From contig CBDDKS010000006.1 in the NCBI GenBank assembly GCA_965230335.1, positions 992,001-1,056,000 of the forward strand: a stretch of 64,000 nucleotides of DNA, in the 5' to 3' direction. Below, one piece after another: positions 16,626-25,681 of this stretch; the first letter of the stretch is position 1, and every line of letters starts with the position of its first letter. The notes under the pieces were generated by a model. It was not told the DNA's origin, ran no database searches, and worked only from the letters and a program-made list of their open reading frames with translations. The position numbers and the translations under genes were made by a program. The stretch comes from CBDDKS01 sp965230335. Lineage in GTDB: Bacteria > Pseudomonadota > Gammaproteobacteria > Enterobacterales > Kangiellaceae.

Positions 16626-17189
16626 ATGGCAAAAATTAATCAAAGTATTCCTGAGTTTAAAGCAGAAGCTTTCCACAATGGAGAATTCAAAACCATTACT
16701 TCCGATGATGTAAAAGGCAAATGGTCCATCTTTTTATTCTATCCTGCCGACTTTACTTTCGTATGTCCAACAGAGCTTGAAGATATGGCTGAACAATACA
16801 GTACTTTGCAAGAACTGGGCGTTGAAGTCTATTCAGTTTCAACGGATACCCACTTTGTACATAAAGCCTGGCATGACACCAGTGAAAAGATTAATAAAAT
16901 CAGGTTTCCTATGATTGGTGATCCAACTGGTGCTATTACTCGTGGCTTTGATGTCATGATTGAAGAAGAAGCTTTGGCACTTCGTGGCACATTTTTAGCC
17001 AACCCTGATGGCATCATTAAGGTCGCTGAAATTCATGACTTGGGTATTGGTCGTTCAGCTAAAGATATGGTGAGAAAAGTTCAGGCCGCACAATATGTTG
17101 CAAACCACGATGGTGAAGTTTGCCCGGCATCCTGGACCCCAGGTGAAGAAACTCTTAAACCTTCCCTTGATTTAGTCGGAAAAATTTAA
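16626..17189 (+). CDS. ahpC: Alkyl hydroperoxide reductase subunit C (peroxiredoxin)
   Basis: This 187-aa typical 2-Cys peroxiredoxin has peroxidatic Cys47 in DFTFVCPTE and resolving Cys166 in GEVCPASW. It reduces H2O2 and organic peroxides in the cytoplasm and is recycled by AhpF, encoded 122 bp downstream. The 260-bp AT-rich upstream region contains a TATACT -10 at 16535-16540 without a good -35, which fits (but does not prove) activator dependence such as OxyR. Confidence 0.97.
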   Translation: MAKINQSIPEFKAEAFHNGEFKTITSDDVKGKWSIFLFYPADFTFVCPTELEDMAEQYSTLQELGVEVYSVSTDTHFVHKAWHDTSEKINKIRFPMIGDPTGAITRGFDVMIEEEALALRGTFLANPDGIIKVAEIHDLGIGRSAKDMVRKVQAAQYVANHDGEVCPASWTPGEETLKPSLDLVGKI

Positions 17190-17245
17190 TTTTTCATTTT
17201 CTTCTTTATCATTCAAACAATCAAGGTTTGTTGAGTTTAAAAAAC

Positions 17246-17272
17246 GGCAGTGATGATTTGATGATCACTGCC
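17246..17272 (+). promoter_or_regulatory. Hairpin between ahpC and ahpF
   Basis: GGCAGTGAT (17246-17254) pairs perfectly with ATCACTGCC (17264-17272). No T-run follows. Its place in the ahpC-ahpF gap suits partial termination or 3'-end protection of the ahpC message, giving more AhpC than AhpF. Confidence 0.45.
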
Positions 17273-17311
17273 TCAATAAGCAAAATACACTTATAAAGAG
17301 AGAATTCCATT

Positions 17312-18922
17312 ATGTTAGACAGTAATATAAAGCAGCAGCTTGAAAGTTATTTGCAAAACTTAACAAACGCCGTTGAATTAGAAATTTTTTTAAACAATGA
17401 TGAAAAATCAAAAGAATTAGACAGTTTAGCAATCTCTATTGATACTTTATCTGATCACATTCAATTAACAAAAATATTTGTCGAGTCTGATAAAACGATT
17501 AAAGAGCGTGCCCCTTCTTTAGTCATTCGATCTAAAAAAACGGGAAATGAAATTCGTTTTGCCGGTATACCCATGGGACACGAATTCACATCTTTGGTGC
17601 TCGCCCTATTGCATAGCGGTGGACACCCTATAAAAATCAGTTCAGAACTGATCGAACAGGTCAAAAATTTATCAGGAGAATATTATTTTGAAACCTATAT
17701 TCAACTCAGTTGCCAAACCTGCCCTGAAGTAGTACAAGCTCTGAATATGATGGCAGCGATTAATCCTAATATTCATCACGTGATGATTGATGGTGCATTA
17801 TTTCCTGATGAAGTCGCTCAACGTGACATTATGGCGGTACCTACTGTCTACTTAAATGGTGAACTATTTAGTCAAGGTAGAATTAATTTAGAAAAAATAT
17901 TACTCAAAGTCGATAGCAATCTAGCAACACAAAGCCTTGAACGTTTTAATCAAAAAGAACCTTTTGACTTACTCGTCATTGGTGCTGGCCCCGCTGGTGC
18001 TGCCAGTGCTATTTATAGTGCCAGAAAAGGTATTCGTACAGGCTTAGTGACTGAACGTATGGGTGGTCAGGTCGCTGATACGGTTGGGATAGAAAATTTT
18101 ATTTCTGTTAAAGCCACCGAAGGACCTAAACTGGTCTCCGCATTAGAAGAACATGTTAGAGAATACAATGTTGATATTATGGAAAATCAACAAGTCACTC
18201 AATTGCATACGCCACAAACAAATCATGAATATGCTTCAGTTACTTTGGCCAATGGTGCTCAACTCTATAGTCGTAGTATTTTATTATCAACTGGTGCTAG
18301 ATGGAGAGAACTGAATGTACCTGGAGAACAAGAGTACCGAGGTAAAGGTGTTGCCTATTGCCCACATTGTGATGGTCCATTATTTAAAAACAAACGTGTT
18401 TCTGTTATCGGTGGCGGTAATTCTGGAATAGAAGCTGCGATTGATTTGGCTGGTATCGTCGAACATGTCACGGTTCTTGAGTTTTCCGATAAATTATTAG
18501 CAGATGATGTTTTACAAAAGAAAGCTGAGTCCATGAATAATATCGATATTATTTTAATGGCCCAAACAACCGAAGTATTAGGTGATGGCAATAAAGTCAC
18601 TGGATTAGCTTACCTTGACAGAAACACACAAAAAAGCCATCAAATCGATTTAGAAGGTATCTTTGTTCAAATTGGTCTTGTGCCTAACACAGACTTCTTA
18701 AAAAATACTGATATTGAATTATCAAATAGAGGTGAAATTATTACCAATGCCAAAGGTGAAACCAATATTCCTGGTATTTTTGCTGCAGGTGATGTAACCA
18801 ACTCACCTTATAAGCAAATCATCATAGCCATGGGTGATGGTTCTAATGCAGCACTCGGAGCTTTTGATTATTTAATTCGGACACCGGAACCTGTCTCTAA
18901 GCAAAATGAAGCAGCGGCATAA
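17312..18922 (+). CDS. ahpF: Alkyl hydroperoxide reductase subunit F
   Basis: This 536-aa flavoprotein passes electrons from NAD(P)H to AhpC. The N-terminal double thioredoxin-like domain has a CQTC redox pair (Cys134/Cys137). The thioredoxin-reductase part has FAD motif VIGAGPAGAASAIY, the second redox pair CPHC (Cys350/Cys353), the NAD(P) motif VIGGGNSGIEAAIDL, and the FAD end motif GIFAAGDVTNSPYKQIIIA. Length and order are as in E. coli AhpF. A terminator overlaps the stop codon. Confidence 0.97.
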   Translation: MLDSNIKQQLESYLQNLTNAVELEIFLNNDEKSKELDSLAISIDTLSDHIQLTKIFVESDKTIKERAPSLVIRSKKTGNEIRFAGIPMGHEFTSLVLALLHSGGHPIKISSELIEQVKNLSGEYYFETYIQLSCQTCPEVVQALNMMAAINPNIHHVMIDGALFPDEVAQRDIMAVPTVYLNGELFSQGRINLEKILLKVDSNLATQSLERFNQKEPFDLLVIGAGPAGAASAIYSARKGIRTGLVTERMGGQVADTVGIENFISVKATEGPKLVSALEEHVREYNVDIMENQQVTQLHTPQTNHEYASVTLANGAQLYSRSILLSTGARWRELNVPGEQEYRGKGVAYCPHCDGPLFKNKRVSVIGGGNSGIEAAIDLAGIVEHVTVLEFSDKLLADDVLQKKAESMNNIDIILMAQTTEVLGDGNKVTGLAYLDRNTQKSHQIDLEGIFVQIGLVPNTDFLKNTDIELSNRGEIITNAKGETNIPGIFAAGDVTNSPYKQIIIAMGDGSNAALGAFDYLIRTPEPVSKQNEAAA

Positions 18923-18938
18923 TTGTCGCTGTTTTTTT
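18912..18938 (+). terminator. Intrinsic terminator of ahpCF
   Basis: CAGCGGC (18912-18918) pairs with GTCGCTG (18925-18931, one G-U pair) and is followed by seven T. The left arm lies within the last codons of ahpF. Confidence 0.75.
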
Positions 18939-18975
18939 ATTCATGATTAAAATTATTATCCCGAGTTCAGGTTTA

Positions 18976-19003
18976 TTAGGGGCTGTTTATCTTTTATAGT
19001 TTA
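18976..19003 (+). repeat. Interspersed repeat, single arm (copy C)
   Basis: A near-perfect arm of the family (GGGGCTGTTTATCTTTTAT core) six bases from the stop of the outermost GH92 gene. It marks the left edge of the N-glycan locus. A divergent copy in the same orientation lies at the right edge (39226). Confidence 0.65.
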
Positions 19004-19009
19004 CATCTG

Positions 19010-21274
19010 TTAATTTTGAGGTATGGTTTCCATGGTGTTCAGTGTCAAAATACCACCATTAACCAATGCTTCATGATCAATAAAATACTGATCCCATACT
19101 TTTCCATTTAATGTTATTTTTTTAATATATTTTGCATTTTCATTATGGCTCTTTTTTAGTATCTGTAATACTTTTCCTGGATAATAATCTGGATTCAGAT
19201 GAATCGTAATTTTTTCAAATGATGGCGTAAATAAGGCATAATTCATATCGCCTGGTGTCGTTGGATAAAACCCCATCATGCTGAATATCAACCACGTGGA
19301 TAGTGTACCTGCGTCATCATTACCAGGAATTCCATCAGGTGCATTACTGTAATGCTGCTTTATCAATTGTATGACTTTCTGCTGTGTTCGCCACTCTTCA
19401 CCTTTCACATAATTAAACAAAAAAGGATAAGTGATATCCGGTTCATTAGCCATATCATAATTATTGGTGTCGAAACACAATTGAAGTTGTTTTGAAAATT
19501 TCTGTTCACCTCCTAACAAATGGATAAGCCCCGGTATATCATGAGGAACATAAAACCGATAATTCCAGGCATTGCCTTCAACATAACCTGGTGCCGGCTC
19601 AAAATTACGCCCTTTTTCTGGATCATAAGGTGTAAACCATCGTCCACTGGAATGTTTAGGTCTTAACATACCAGTTGTAGGATCAAATAACTTTTTATAT
19701 CCCTGTGATCGTTTCAAAAATAATCGATAATCTTTTTTATAACCTAGTGCTTTTGCCAACATCGCCAGGTTCCAGTCTGCAATATAATATTCCAAACTGG
19801 TTGATACGGAGCCTTCCCATTGTCCTTCTTTATCAATAGAGACATAACCCAGTTGGTTATATTCTTTACTTTCAGGTCTTAACAGATTGTCTTTTGTTTG
19901 TAATGCTGCTTTTTTTGCAGCCTTGTAAGCCGTTTCAATATCAAAATCTTTAATGCCCCGTAAATAAGTATCGGCAATCACTGGTGTCGCAGGATCACCA
20001 ACCATGACCTGTGTTTCCATACTCAACAGCTCCCATTTGGGTAACCAGCCACTTTCTTTCACCATATCCACCATCGAATTGACCATGTCTGATTGTATTT
20101 CCGGATAAACTAGGCTCAATAATGGATGTAAATTACGATGAGTATCCCACAATGAAAACACTGTATAGCGATTCTTTCCTTTGGTATTACCAATACCAGA
20201 TCGATTCATTAATGGATAATCACCATTAATATCCTGTAAAATGTTGGGATGAATCAGTGCATGATAAAGTGCAGAATAAAAAACCGTTTTTTGATTTTTT
20301 GTACCTTCGACTTCTATCCGTTTCAGTAACTTTTGCCATGCCTTCTGAGCTGTTTGACGTGTTTTTTTAAATGAAAACTGTGGTTGTTCCGCTCTTAAAT
20401 TTTCACGAGCATTGTCAATACTCACATAGGAAATGCCTAACTTAATTTCAATAACCTCATTCTCTTGAGTATCAAAACTAAAATAAGCACCAATATCATC
20501 ACCAGCAACTTCCTGTTGAAAATCAGGATATGGTTTATAAGTATCATTGTATCCTATCCATTCAGCTTCAACATTTTTATATTTCGGCATTTTTTTAAAA
20601 GCACCAAATTTTTTTGCCGGTTTACTTAATTGAGCAACAAAATAAACCGGACGAACATCTTCCGAATGATAACAAAAAGTTCCTATCATTTTAAAACCTT
20701 CAACTTCTTGATTAGAAACCAATTTGACCATACCGCCTGTTTCATTGGTTAACCCCAAACCTAAATTCAACAAAACATGAGATTGACCTTTAGGAAAGGT
20801 ATAGCGACTGATACCTGTGCGCAAAGTACTTGATGCTTCTACAAGAACATTATGTTTGGTCAAAAAAGTGCTGTAATATCCGGGTGTGGCCTGTTGATCT
20901 TTATAAAGGCTACCATACTTCTTTGCATCAAATATGAGCTTTCCTGTTGTTGGCATAAGTAATACACTCCCTAGATCAGGGCAACCCACACCACTTAAAT
21001 TTACATGACTGAATCCTGTTAAAAATTGATTTTCATGAATATAAACACGTGAATTCCAAGCTTCATCTTTTTCAAATTTATTGTCAGTTTTGTGTTTAAA
21101 CGCAACATTAAATGGAGCAACTGATGCCATTCCATGAGGAAATTGTGCACCGGGATGAGTGGCTCCATAATTCGCTGTACCAATAAAGGGATTTACATAT
21201 TGTGTTAAATCTTCTGCAACAACATTTTTTGTAAAAACGATGATAGCAATCAATAGATACCATTTTTTTATCAT
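19010..21274 (-). CDS. GH92 alpha-mannosidase (NEPDITYP type)
   Basis: This 754-aa exported glycosidase has a cleavable signal peptide (cut near VVA-ED). GH92 enzymes are Ca2+-dependent, inverting exo-alpha-mannosidases. It shows the N-terminal TQYVNPFIGTANYGATHPGA, FSLWDTHRNLHPLL, the general-acid region ANEPDITYP (Glu611), and the metal/base motif PGNDDAGTLSTW. The acid-site context differs from the NEPxHH form of two paralogues, so a different linkage preference (such as alpha-1,3 or alpha-1,6) is likely. It is last in the six-gene minus-strand operon and overlaps the preceding GH92 gene by 4 bp. Confidence 0.93.
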   Translation of the reverse strand: MIKKWYLLIAIIVFTKNVVAEDLTQYVNPFIGTANYGATHPGAQFPHGMASVAPFNVAFKHKTDNKFEKDEAWNSRVYIHENQFLTGFSHVNLSGVGCPDLGSVLLMPTTGKLIFDAKKYGSLYKDQQATPGYYSTFLTKHNVLVEASSTLRTGISRYTFPKGQSHVLLNLGLGLTNETGGMVKLVSNQEVEGFKMIGTFCYHSEDVRPVYFVAQLSKPAKKFGAFKKMPKYKNVEAEWIGYNDTYKPYPDFQQEVAGDDIGAYFSFDTQENEVIEIKLGISYVSIDNARENLRAEQPQFSFKKTRQTAQKAWQKLLKRIEVEGTKNQKTVFYSALYHALIHPNILQDINGDYPLMNRSGIGNTKGKNRYTVFSLWDTHRNLHPLLSLVYPEIQSDMVNSMVDMVKESGWLPKWELLSMETQVMVGDPATPVIADTYLRGIKDFDIETAYKAAKKAALQTKDNLLRPESKEYNQLGYVSIDKEGQWEGSVSTSLEYYIADWNLAMLAKALGYKKDYRLFLKRSQGYKKLFDPTTGMLRPKHSSGRWFTPYDPEKGRNFEPAPGYVEGNAWNYRFYVPHDIPGLIHLLGGEQKFSKQLQLCFDTNNYDMANEPDITYPFLFNYVKGEEWRTQQKVIQLIKQHYSNAPDGIPGNDDAGTLSTWLIFSMMGFYPTTPGDMNYALFTPSFEKITIHLNPDYYPGKVLQILKKSHNENAKYIKKITLNGKVWDQYFIDHEALVNGGILTLNTMETIPQN

Positions 21275-23481
21275 GGACTTTTACTCATATTAAAAATCAA
21301 TTCACCACCCTTCATAATGTCTTCATGTTTTAGATATTGTCTTTGTAATGTTTTACCATTTAAAAGAATTGAATCAACATACACATTATCTGATGATTGA
21401 TGATTAGTTTTAATGTGAAACTCTTTACCATTCTCTAACTGAATAACCGCTTCTATAACTTCCGGGCTGCCAAAAACATAATGACCTGATACCGGATTAA
21501 CTGGATAAAATCCTAATGCGCTGAACAAATACCATGCAGACATTTGTCCTGCATCTTCATTGCCAGCCAAACCATCAGGTTCTGTAGTGTATAATTGTCG
21601 CATAATTTGACGAACCCTTTGTTGTGTTTTATGAGGTTGATCAACATATTGATACAGATAAGCTAGATGATGTGCAGGCTCATTACCATGCACATACTGT
21701 CCGATGTATCCTGAAATCCATTCGGGTAATTTTTCTTCGCTCTGTTGTGTAGAGAATATCCTATCCAATTTCTCTTCCAAGTGCTTTTTTCCGCCCATGA
21801 GCTGAATTAAACCTTTTGTATCATGTGGCACAAAATAGCTGTACTGCCAGGCATTGGCTTCCGTATAATCTTCTGGATGATAGGCATTGGGATCAAAAGG
21901 TTCTCGAAATTGACCATCACGATCTTTCGCTCTCATAAATCCAGTATCAGGATCATAATGATGTCGATAATTTTTCGATCGATCAGAAAACTGTTGGTAT
22001 ATCTTTTCTCTTCCTAATGCTTTGGCTAGCTGAGCAATAACCCAATCATCATAAGCATACTCTAAAGTTAAAGAAACATTCCATTTAGCCTCCTCATAAG
22101 GTACATAACCTAACTCTTTATAACTCTTAATAGAGAAGTTATCCTGCATGGCACTTTGTACAGCAGCTTGCAATAATAGTTCACCATCAATATCTGTAAG
22201 ACCTTTTAAATAAGCATCCACTAAAACTGGAACTGAATGATACCCTAACATCATATCTGTTTCATTACCCTGAAAACTCCATACAGGTAATCGACCTGTC
22301 ACTCGATAATGAGACATCAATGAGCTCATCATATCCTGCGTACGCTTTTGATCAACAATGGTTTTCCATGGATGCAATGCTCTAAATGTATCCCATAAAG
22401 AAAAAAAATCATATCGTTCAAAACTTTTTGCAATTTGTTTTTTTCCATCAGGTCCTTTATAAGTACCATTCACATCTGAATAAATTCTTGGTGCCAACGA
22501 AGCATGATACATTGCTGTATAAAATTGAATTAAATTATCTTTACTAGCATGAACACGAATTTTTTTAAGTTCATTTCGCCAATCATCTTCAGCTTCTTTT
22601 TTAACTTGATAAAATGACTTATCAATACCTTCAGCAACAAAATTACTTTTGGCATGATGACTACTGACCGAACTTAAGGCAGTACGAACTGTTAATGATT
22701 TATTAGATAATAAATCAAAAGTGAATTCACCTACAATATTGATGGATGTTGCTTTTTTTTCATGAATCACTTCATTATTGACAAATAATGCAGAATTAGA
22801 AAAAGGTTGTGAAAATTTCGTATAAAAAAAGACTCTTTGATCTTTAGCCCAACCAGTAGATTTTCGGTAACCTGTAATGGTTCTGTTATCTAGGATTTGA
22901 ATATGTGTTTCAATTGTTTTATCCCAGTTTCTACTGTAGCCCAAATCTAATCTAACAATACCTTTTTCATGTTCTTTATCAAACGTATATTGTTGATAGC
23001 CGGTTCGCTTTCCCGCAGTTAGTTCTACATTAATACCATAATCTTCCAGATAAACTTGATAATAGCCAGGAGATGCTTTTTCATTAGCATGAGAAAATTG
23101 TGAAACAATGGCTTCTCTTTTAGGTTCTTTATCCACAACTTGTTTTTTAAATGGCCGGGTCAATGGCATAAAAGAAATATCATACAGATCACCTGCACCG
23201 GTACCCGACAGATGTGTATGACTAAATCCAGCAATAATATGATCAGGGTAAAAATAACCAGCTATCCAATCCCATCCAGCTCTACCATTGTCAGGGCTTA
23301 ATTGCACCATACCATGTGGTACTGTTGCCCCAGGAAATGTTTTTCCTTTACCATCTGTTCCAATAAAAGGATCAACATAGTGTATTGGATCAATATGCCA
23401 TTGCTTTATATTTTTAGTATAACAAGCTGATACTAAAAGTATTAAACTGCTATAAAAAATAATTTTTATATGATGTGGCAT
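21271..23481 (-). CDS. GH92 alpha-mannosidase lipoprotein (NEPAHH type)
   Basis: The ATG at 23481 gives 736 aa with a short signal and lipobox VSAC, so it is membrane-anchored; a TTG three codons upstream is also possible. GH92 motifs: YVDPFIGTDGKGKTFPGATV, FSLWDTFRALHPW, acid motif GNEPAHHLAYLY (Glu601), and AGNEDAGQMSAWYLFSALGFYP. This is the classic GH92 layout, often alpha-1,2-mannosidase, but linkage cannot be proven from sequence. It lies 17 bp after the AGE-family gene and overlaps the next GH92. Confidence 0.94.
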   Translation of the reverse strand: MPHHIKIIFYSSLILLVSACYTKNIKQWHIDPIHYVDPFIGTDGKGKTFPGATVPHGMVQLSPDNGRAGWDWIAGYFYPDHIIAGFSHTHLSGTGAGDLYDISFMPLTRPFKKQVVDKEPKREAIVSQFSHANEKASPGYYQVYLEDYGINVELTAGKRTGYQQYTFDKEHEKGIVRLDLGYSRNWDKTIETHIQILDNRTITGYRKSTGWAKDQRVFFYTKFSQPFSNSALFVNNEVIHEKKATSINIVGEFTFDLLSNKSLTVRTALSSVSSHHAKSNFVAEGIDKSFYQVKKEAEDDWRNELKKIRVHASKDNLIQFYTAMYHASLAPRIYSDVNGTYKGPDGKKQIAKSFERYDFFSLWDTFRALHPWKTIVDQKRTQDMMSSLMSHYRVTGRLPVWSFQGNETDMMLGYHSVPVLVDAYLKGLTDIDGELLLQAAVQSAMQDNFSIKSYKELGYVPYEEAKWNVSLTLEYAYDDWVIAQLAKALGREKIYQQFSDRSKNYRHHYDPDTGFMRAKDRDGQFREPFDPNAYHPEDYTEANAWQYSYFVPHDTKGLIQLMGGKKHLEEKLDRIFSTQQSEEKLPEWISGYIGQYVHGNEPAHHLAYLYQYVDQPHKTQQRVRQIMRQLYTTEPDGLAGNEDAGQMSAWYLFSALGFYPVNPVSGHYVFGSPEVIEAVIQLENGKEFHIKTNHQSSDNVYVDSILLNGKTLQRQYLKHEDIMKGGELIFNMSKSP

Positions 23482-23498
23482 TATGATCAATCAAGTTT

Positions 23499-24671
23499 TC
23501 AGGCAATCACCTTTAATACATCGAAACAAGCCCCTAAAGTGTGATAATCACATTTAGCTCCAGCGCTACTTTTTTCATTATTATATTTAGAGTTATTTCT
23601 TTTTAAGACTCTGAACCAAGCACCAAATTTATGATCAACAAAATGCTCCCAACTATACTGCCAAAGCTGATGATAACAATCTAAATATTTTTGTTCTTTT
23701 GTTTCTGAATATAATAATGCTGCCGCTGCAAAACTTTCTGCTTGTACCCAGAAATACTTATCGTCATCACACCAGTTGTTCTGTGGGTCGAATCCATAAA
23801 TCAATCCACCAAACTCGTTATCCCAGGCAGATTGATAAGCTCTGTCAAAAAGCGATTGTGCCCGCTCAACCCATTTTGGATTAGGAGCATGTCGGTGCAG
23901 TGTTAATAATAATTTACTCCATTCTGTTTGATGTCCTGGTTGAAATCCCCAGGGTCGATACAAATTTTTAGGATCGTCTTTATTATATTCCCAATCAGGT
24001 TTAAATTCAGTTGTGTAATGTTCCCATATCAAACCATCTGTCAAATCAGCTTGACGAAAAGCAATATTAGAAGCTATCGTTTTTGCACGCTCTAAAAAGA
24101 CTTCCAAATTGCACGCTTCATATGCTGACAACATCGCCTCACAGATATGCATATTCGCATTTTGTCCTCTATAGTCATTAAGTATGCCTTCTGCACTGAT
24201 TTCATCGGCATACAGTCCATAATCAGATTGCCAAAAACGTTCTTCCAATAATTGATAAATTGAAATTAATGGTTCATTACTATGAATTAATCCTGCTTTC
24301 TTGGCTGCTGCATAGGCAAGTAAAACAAATGCATAGCCGTACGCTTGTTGTGTCATATCTAAAGGTCGATGTTGTTCCAATGTCCACGCATAGGTTTGAC
24401 TATCCTTTTGCCAATGATATTGCTCGATATATTCCAACCCATGGCGCGCTATATTTAAATATTCTTCTTTTTTAAATACATTAGCTGCCAAAGCATAATT
24501 AACTAGAATACGTGTACTACTTACCAGTTGTCTAAATTCAGGTTTAAATAACTGACCATCATCATAATAATTTTGAAAATAACCGCCAGAGGGGTCAACA
24601 ACAACGGGATCATAAAATTTTAGAATAGATTGACAATGTTCTAATAAAAATGAACTACTGAAAAAATTCAT
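23499..24671 (-). CDS. AGE-family isomerase, probably mannose isomerase
   Basis: This 390-aa (alpha/alpha)6-barrel protein of the N-acylglucosamine 2-epimerase family has active-site segments RGQNANMHICEAMLSAYEA, WGFQPGHQTEWSKLLL, KYFWVQAESFAAA and CDYHTLGAC with the catalytic histidines. The family includes mannose-to-fructose isomerases and GlcNAc/ManNAc epimerases. Next to a PfkB kinase and alpha-mannosidases, conversion of mannose to fructose is the best reading; GlcNAc 2-epimerase is the alternative. It has no signal peptide and is cytoplasmic. Start and upstream stop overlap by 4 bp (ATGA). Confidence 0.85.
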   Translation of the reverse strand: MNFFSSSFLLEHCQSILKFYDPVVVDPSGGYFQNYYDDGQLFKPEFRQLVSSTRILVNYALAANVFKKEEYLNIARHGLEYIEQYHWQKDSQTYAWTLEQHRPLDMTQQAYGYAFVLLAYAAAKKAGLIHSNEPLISIYQLLEERFWQSDYGLYADEISAEGILNDYRGQNANMHICEAMLSAYEACNLEVFLERAKTIASNIAFRQADLTDGLIWEHYTTEFKPDWEYNKDDPKNLYRPWGFQPGHQTEWSKLLLTLHRHAPNPKWVERAQSLFDRAYQSAWDNEFGGLIYGFDPQNNWCDDDKYFWVQAESFAAAALLYSETKEQKYLDCYHQLWQYSWEHFVDHKFGAWFRVLKRNNSKYNNEKSSAGAKCDYHTLGACFDVLKVIA

Positions 24672-25678
24672 AACTTATTCCGGATGATATTTTTTTGAAA
24701 TAGTGTATTGGTGATTTCCTGTGGCCAATATTGACTGATATCATCAAATAATGGAAATGACGGGAAAGCACCTGGTTTAGTGACAGCATGAGCACCGCAC
24801 TGTATGGAAAACTGAATCATACTTGAAAGCTTTTGTGTATCCGAGAGTATATGATACGGCTCAGGAAACTGGCTTAATATAAATAAAAATGCACCAATAA
24901 AAGCATCACCACCTCCCGTTGTATCAATAGCATTAACGGTTGGAACAGACAACCACTCTTTATGTTTTGCAGTAATATATTGAATATCATTAGGTCCATC
25001 CGTAATAAGCAGTAGTATTATATTTTCTTGCATTAAATGTTCAATATATGCTGTTTCATCGCCTTGTGAAAGATATTCAAACTCTTCTCTCGACATTTTA
25101 ATGATATCGGATTTGACAGCCAATTGATTCACTAAATCTCTATCGGCTTTCTGTTCAGGCCATAAGTTGTGTCTAAGATTCACATCGAAACTAATGATAC
25201 TGTCGTTATCTCTTGCTCTATCAACAACAAACTCTGTACAGTTTGCAATAGTACTTTGGGTTAACGTGTTACTACAAAAATGTATGATGGGATGTTCAGT
25301 AAACCAGGCATTACTAACCTGAGACTCATGAAATAGAATATCTGCTGTTTCATGTCGATAAAAAGAAAAACTTCTTTCTCCCTTTGCATCTAACGTTACA
25401 AAAGCCAAGGCTGTTTTTGCTGTCGGATGCTTACAAAGAAAACGGGTATCAACACCATACGTCTTTAATGCATCTTCTAAAAAAAGCCCACTGGTGTCAT
25501 TACCTACCTGCCCTGCAAATAAAGCATTGCCTCCTAGTTTTGCAACAGCAACCGCTGCATTCGCTGGTGCTCCACCAGGATATTGTCGGTAATTTTTAAG
25601 TGTTAATGGGCCATCAGTCTGTTCACTGGTATTCAAAAAGTCAATTAGTGCTTCGCCAAAACAAATTACTGGTTTCAT
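24668..25678 (-). CDS. PfkB-family sugar kinase, probably fructokinase
   Basis: This 336-aa ribokinase-fold enzyme has the fructokinase-like start CFGEALIDFL, the substrate motif GGAPANAAVAVAKLGG, and the ATP/anion-hole motif DTTGGGDAFIGAFL with catalytic Asp. It likely phosphorylates the fructose made by the adjacent isomerase to fructose-6-phosphate, which feeds glycolysis. It sits 3 bp after the transporter gene and overlaps the isomerase by 4 bp, so translation is coupled. Confidence 0.88.
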   Translation of the reverse strand: MKPVICFGEALIDFLNTSEQTDGPLTLKNYRQYPGGAPANAAVAVAKLGGNALFAGQVGNDTSGLFLEDALKTYGVDTRFLCKHPTAKTALAFVTLDAKGERSFSFYRHETADILFHESQVSNAWFTEHPIIHFCSNTLTQSTIANCTEFVVDRARDNDSIISFDVNLRHNLWPEQKADRDLVNQLAVKSDIIKMSREEFEYLSQGDETAYIEHLMQENIILLLITDGPNDIQYITAKHKEWLSVPTVNAIDTTGGGDAFIGAFLFILSQFPEPYHILSDTQKLSSMIQFSIQCGAHAVTKPGAFPSFPLFDDISQYWPQEITNTLFQKNIIRNKL

Positions 25679-25681
25679 TCG

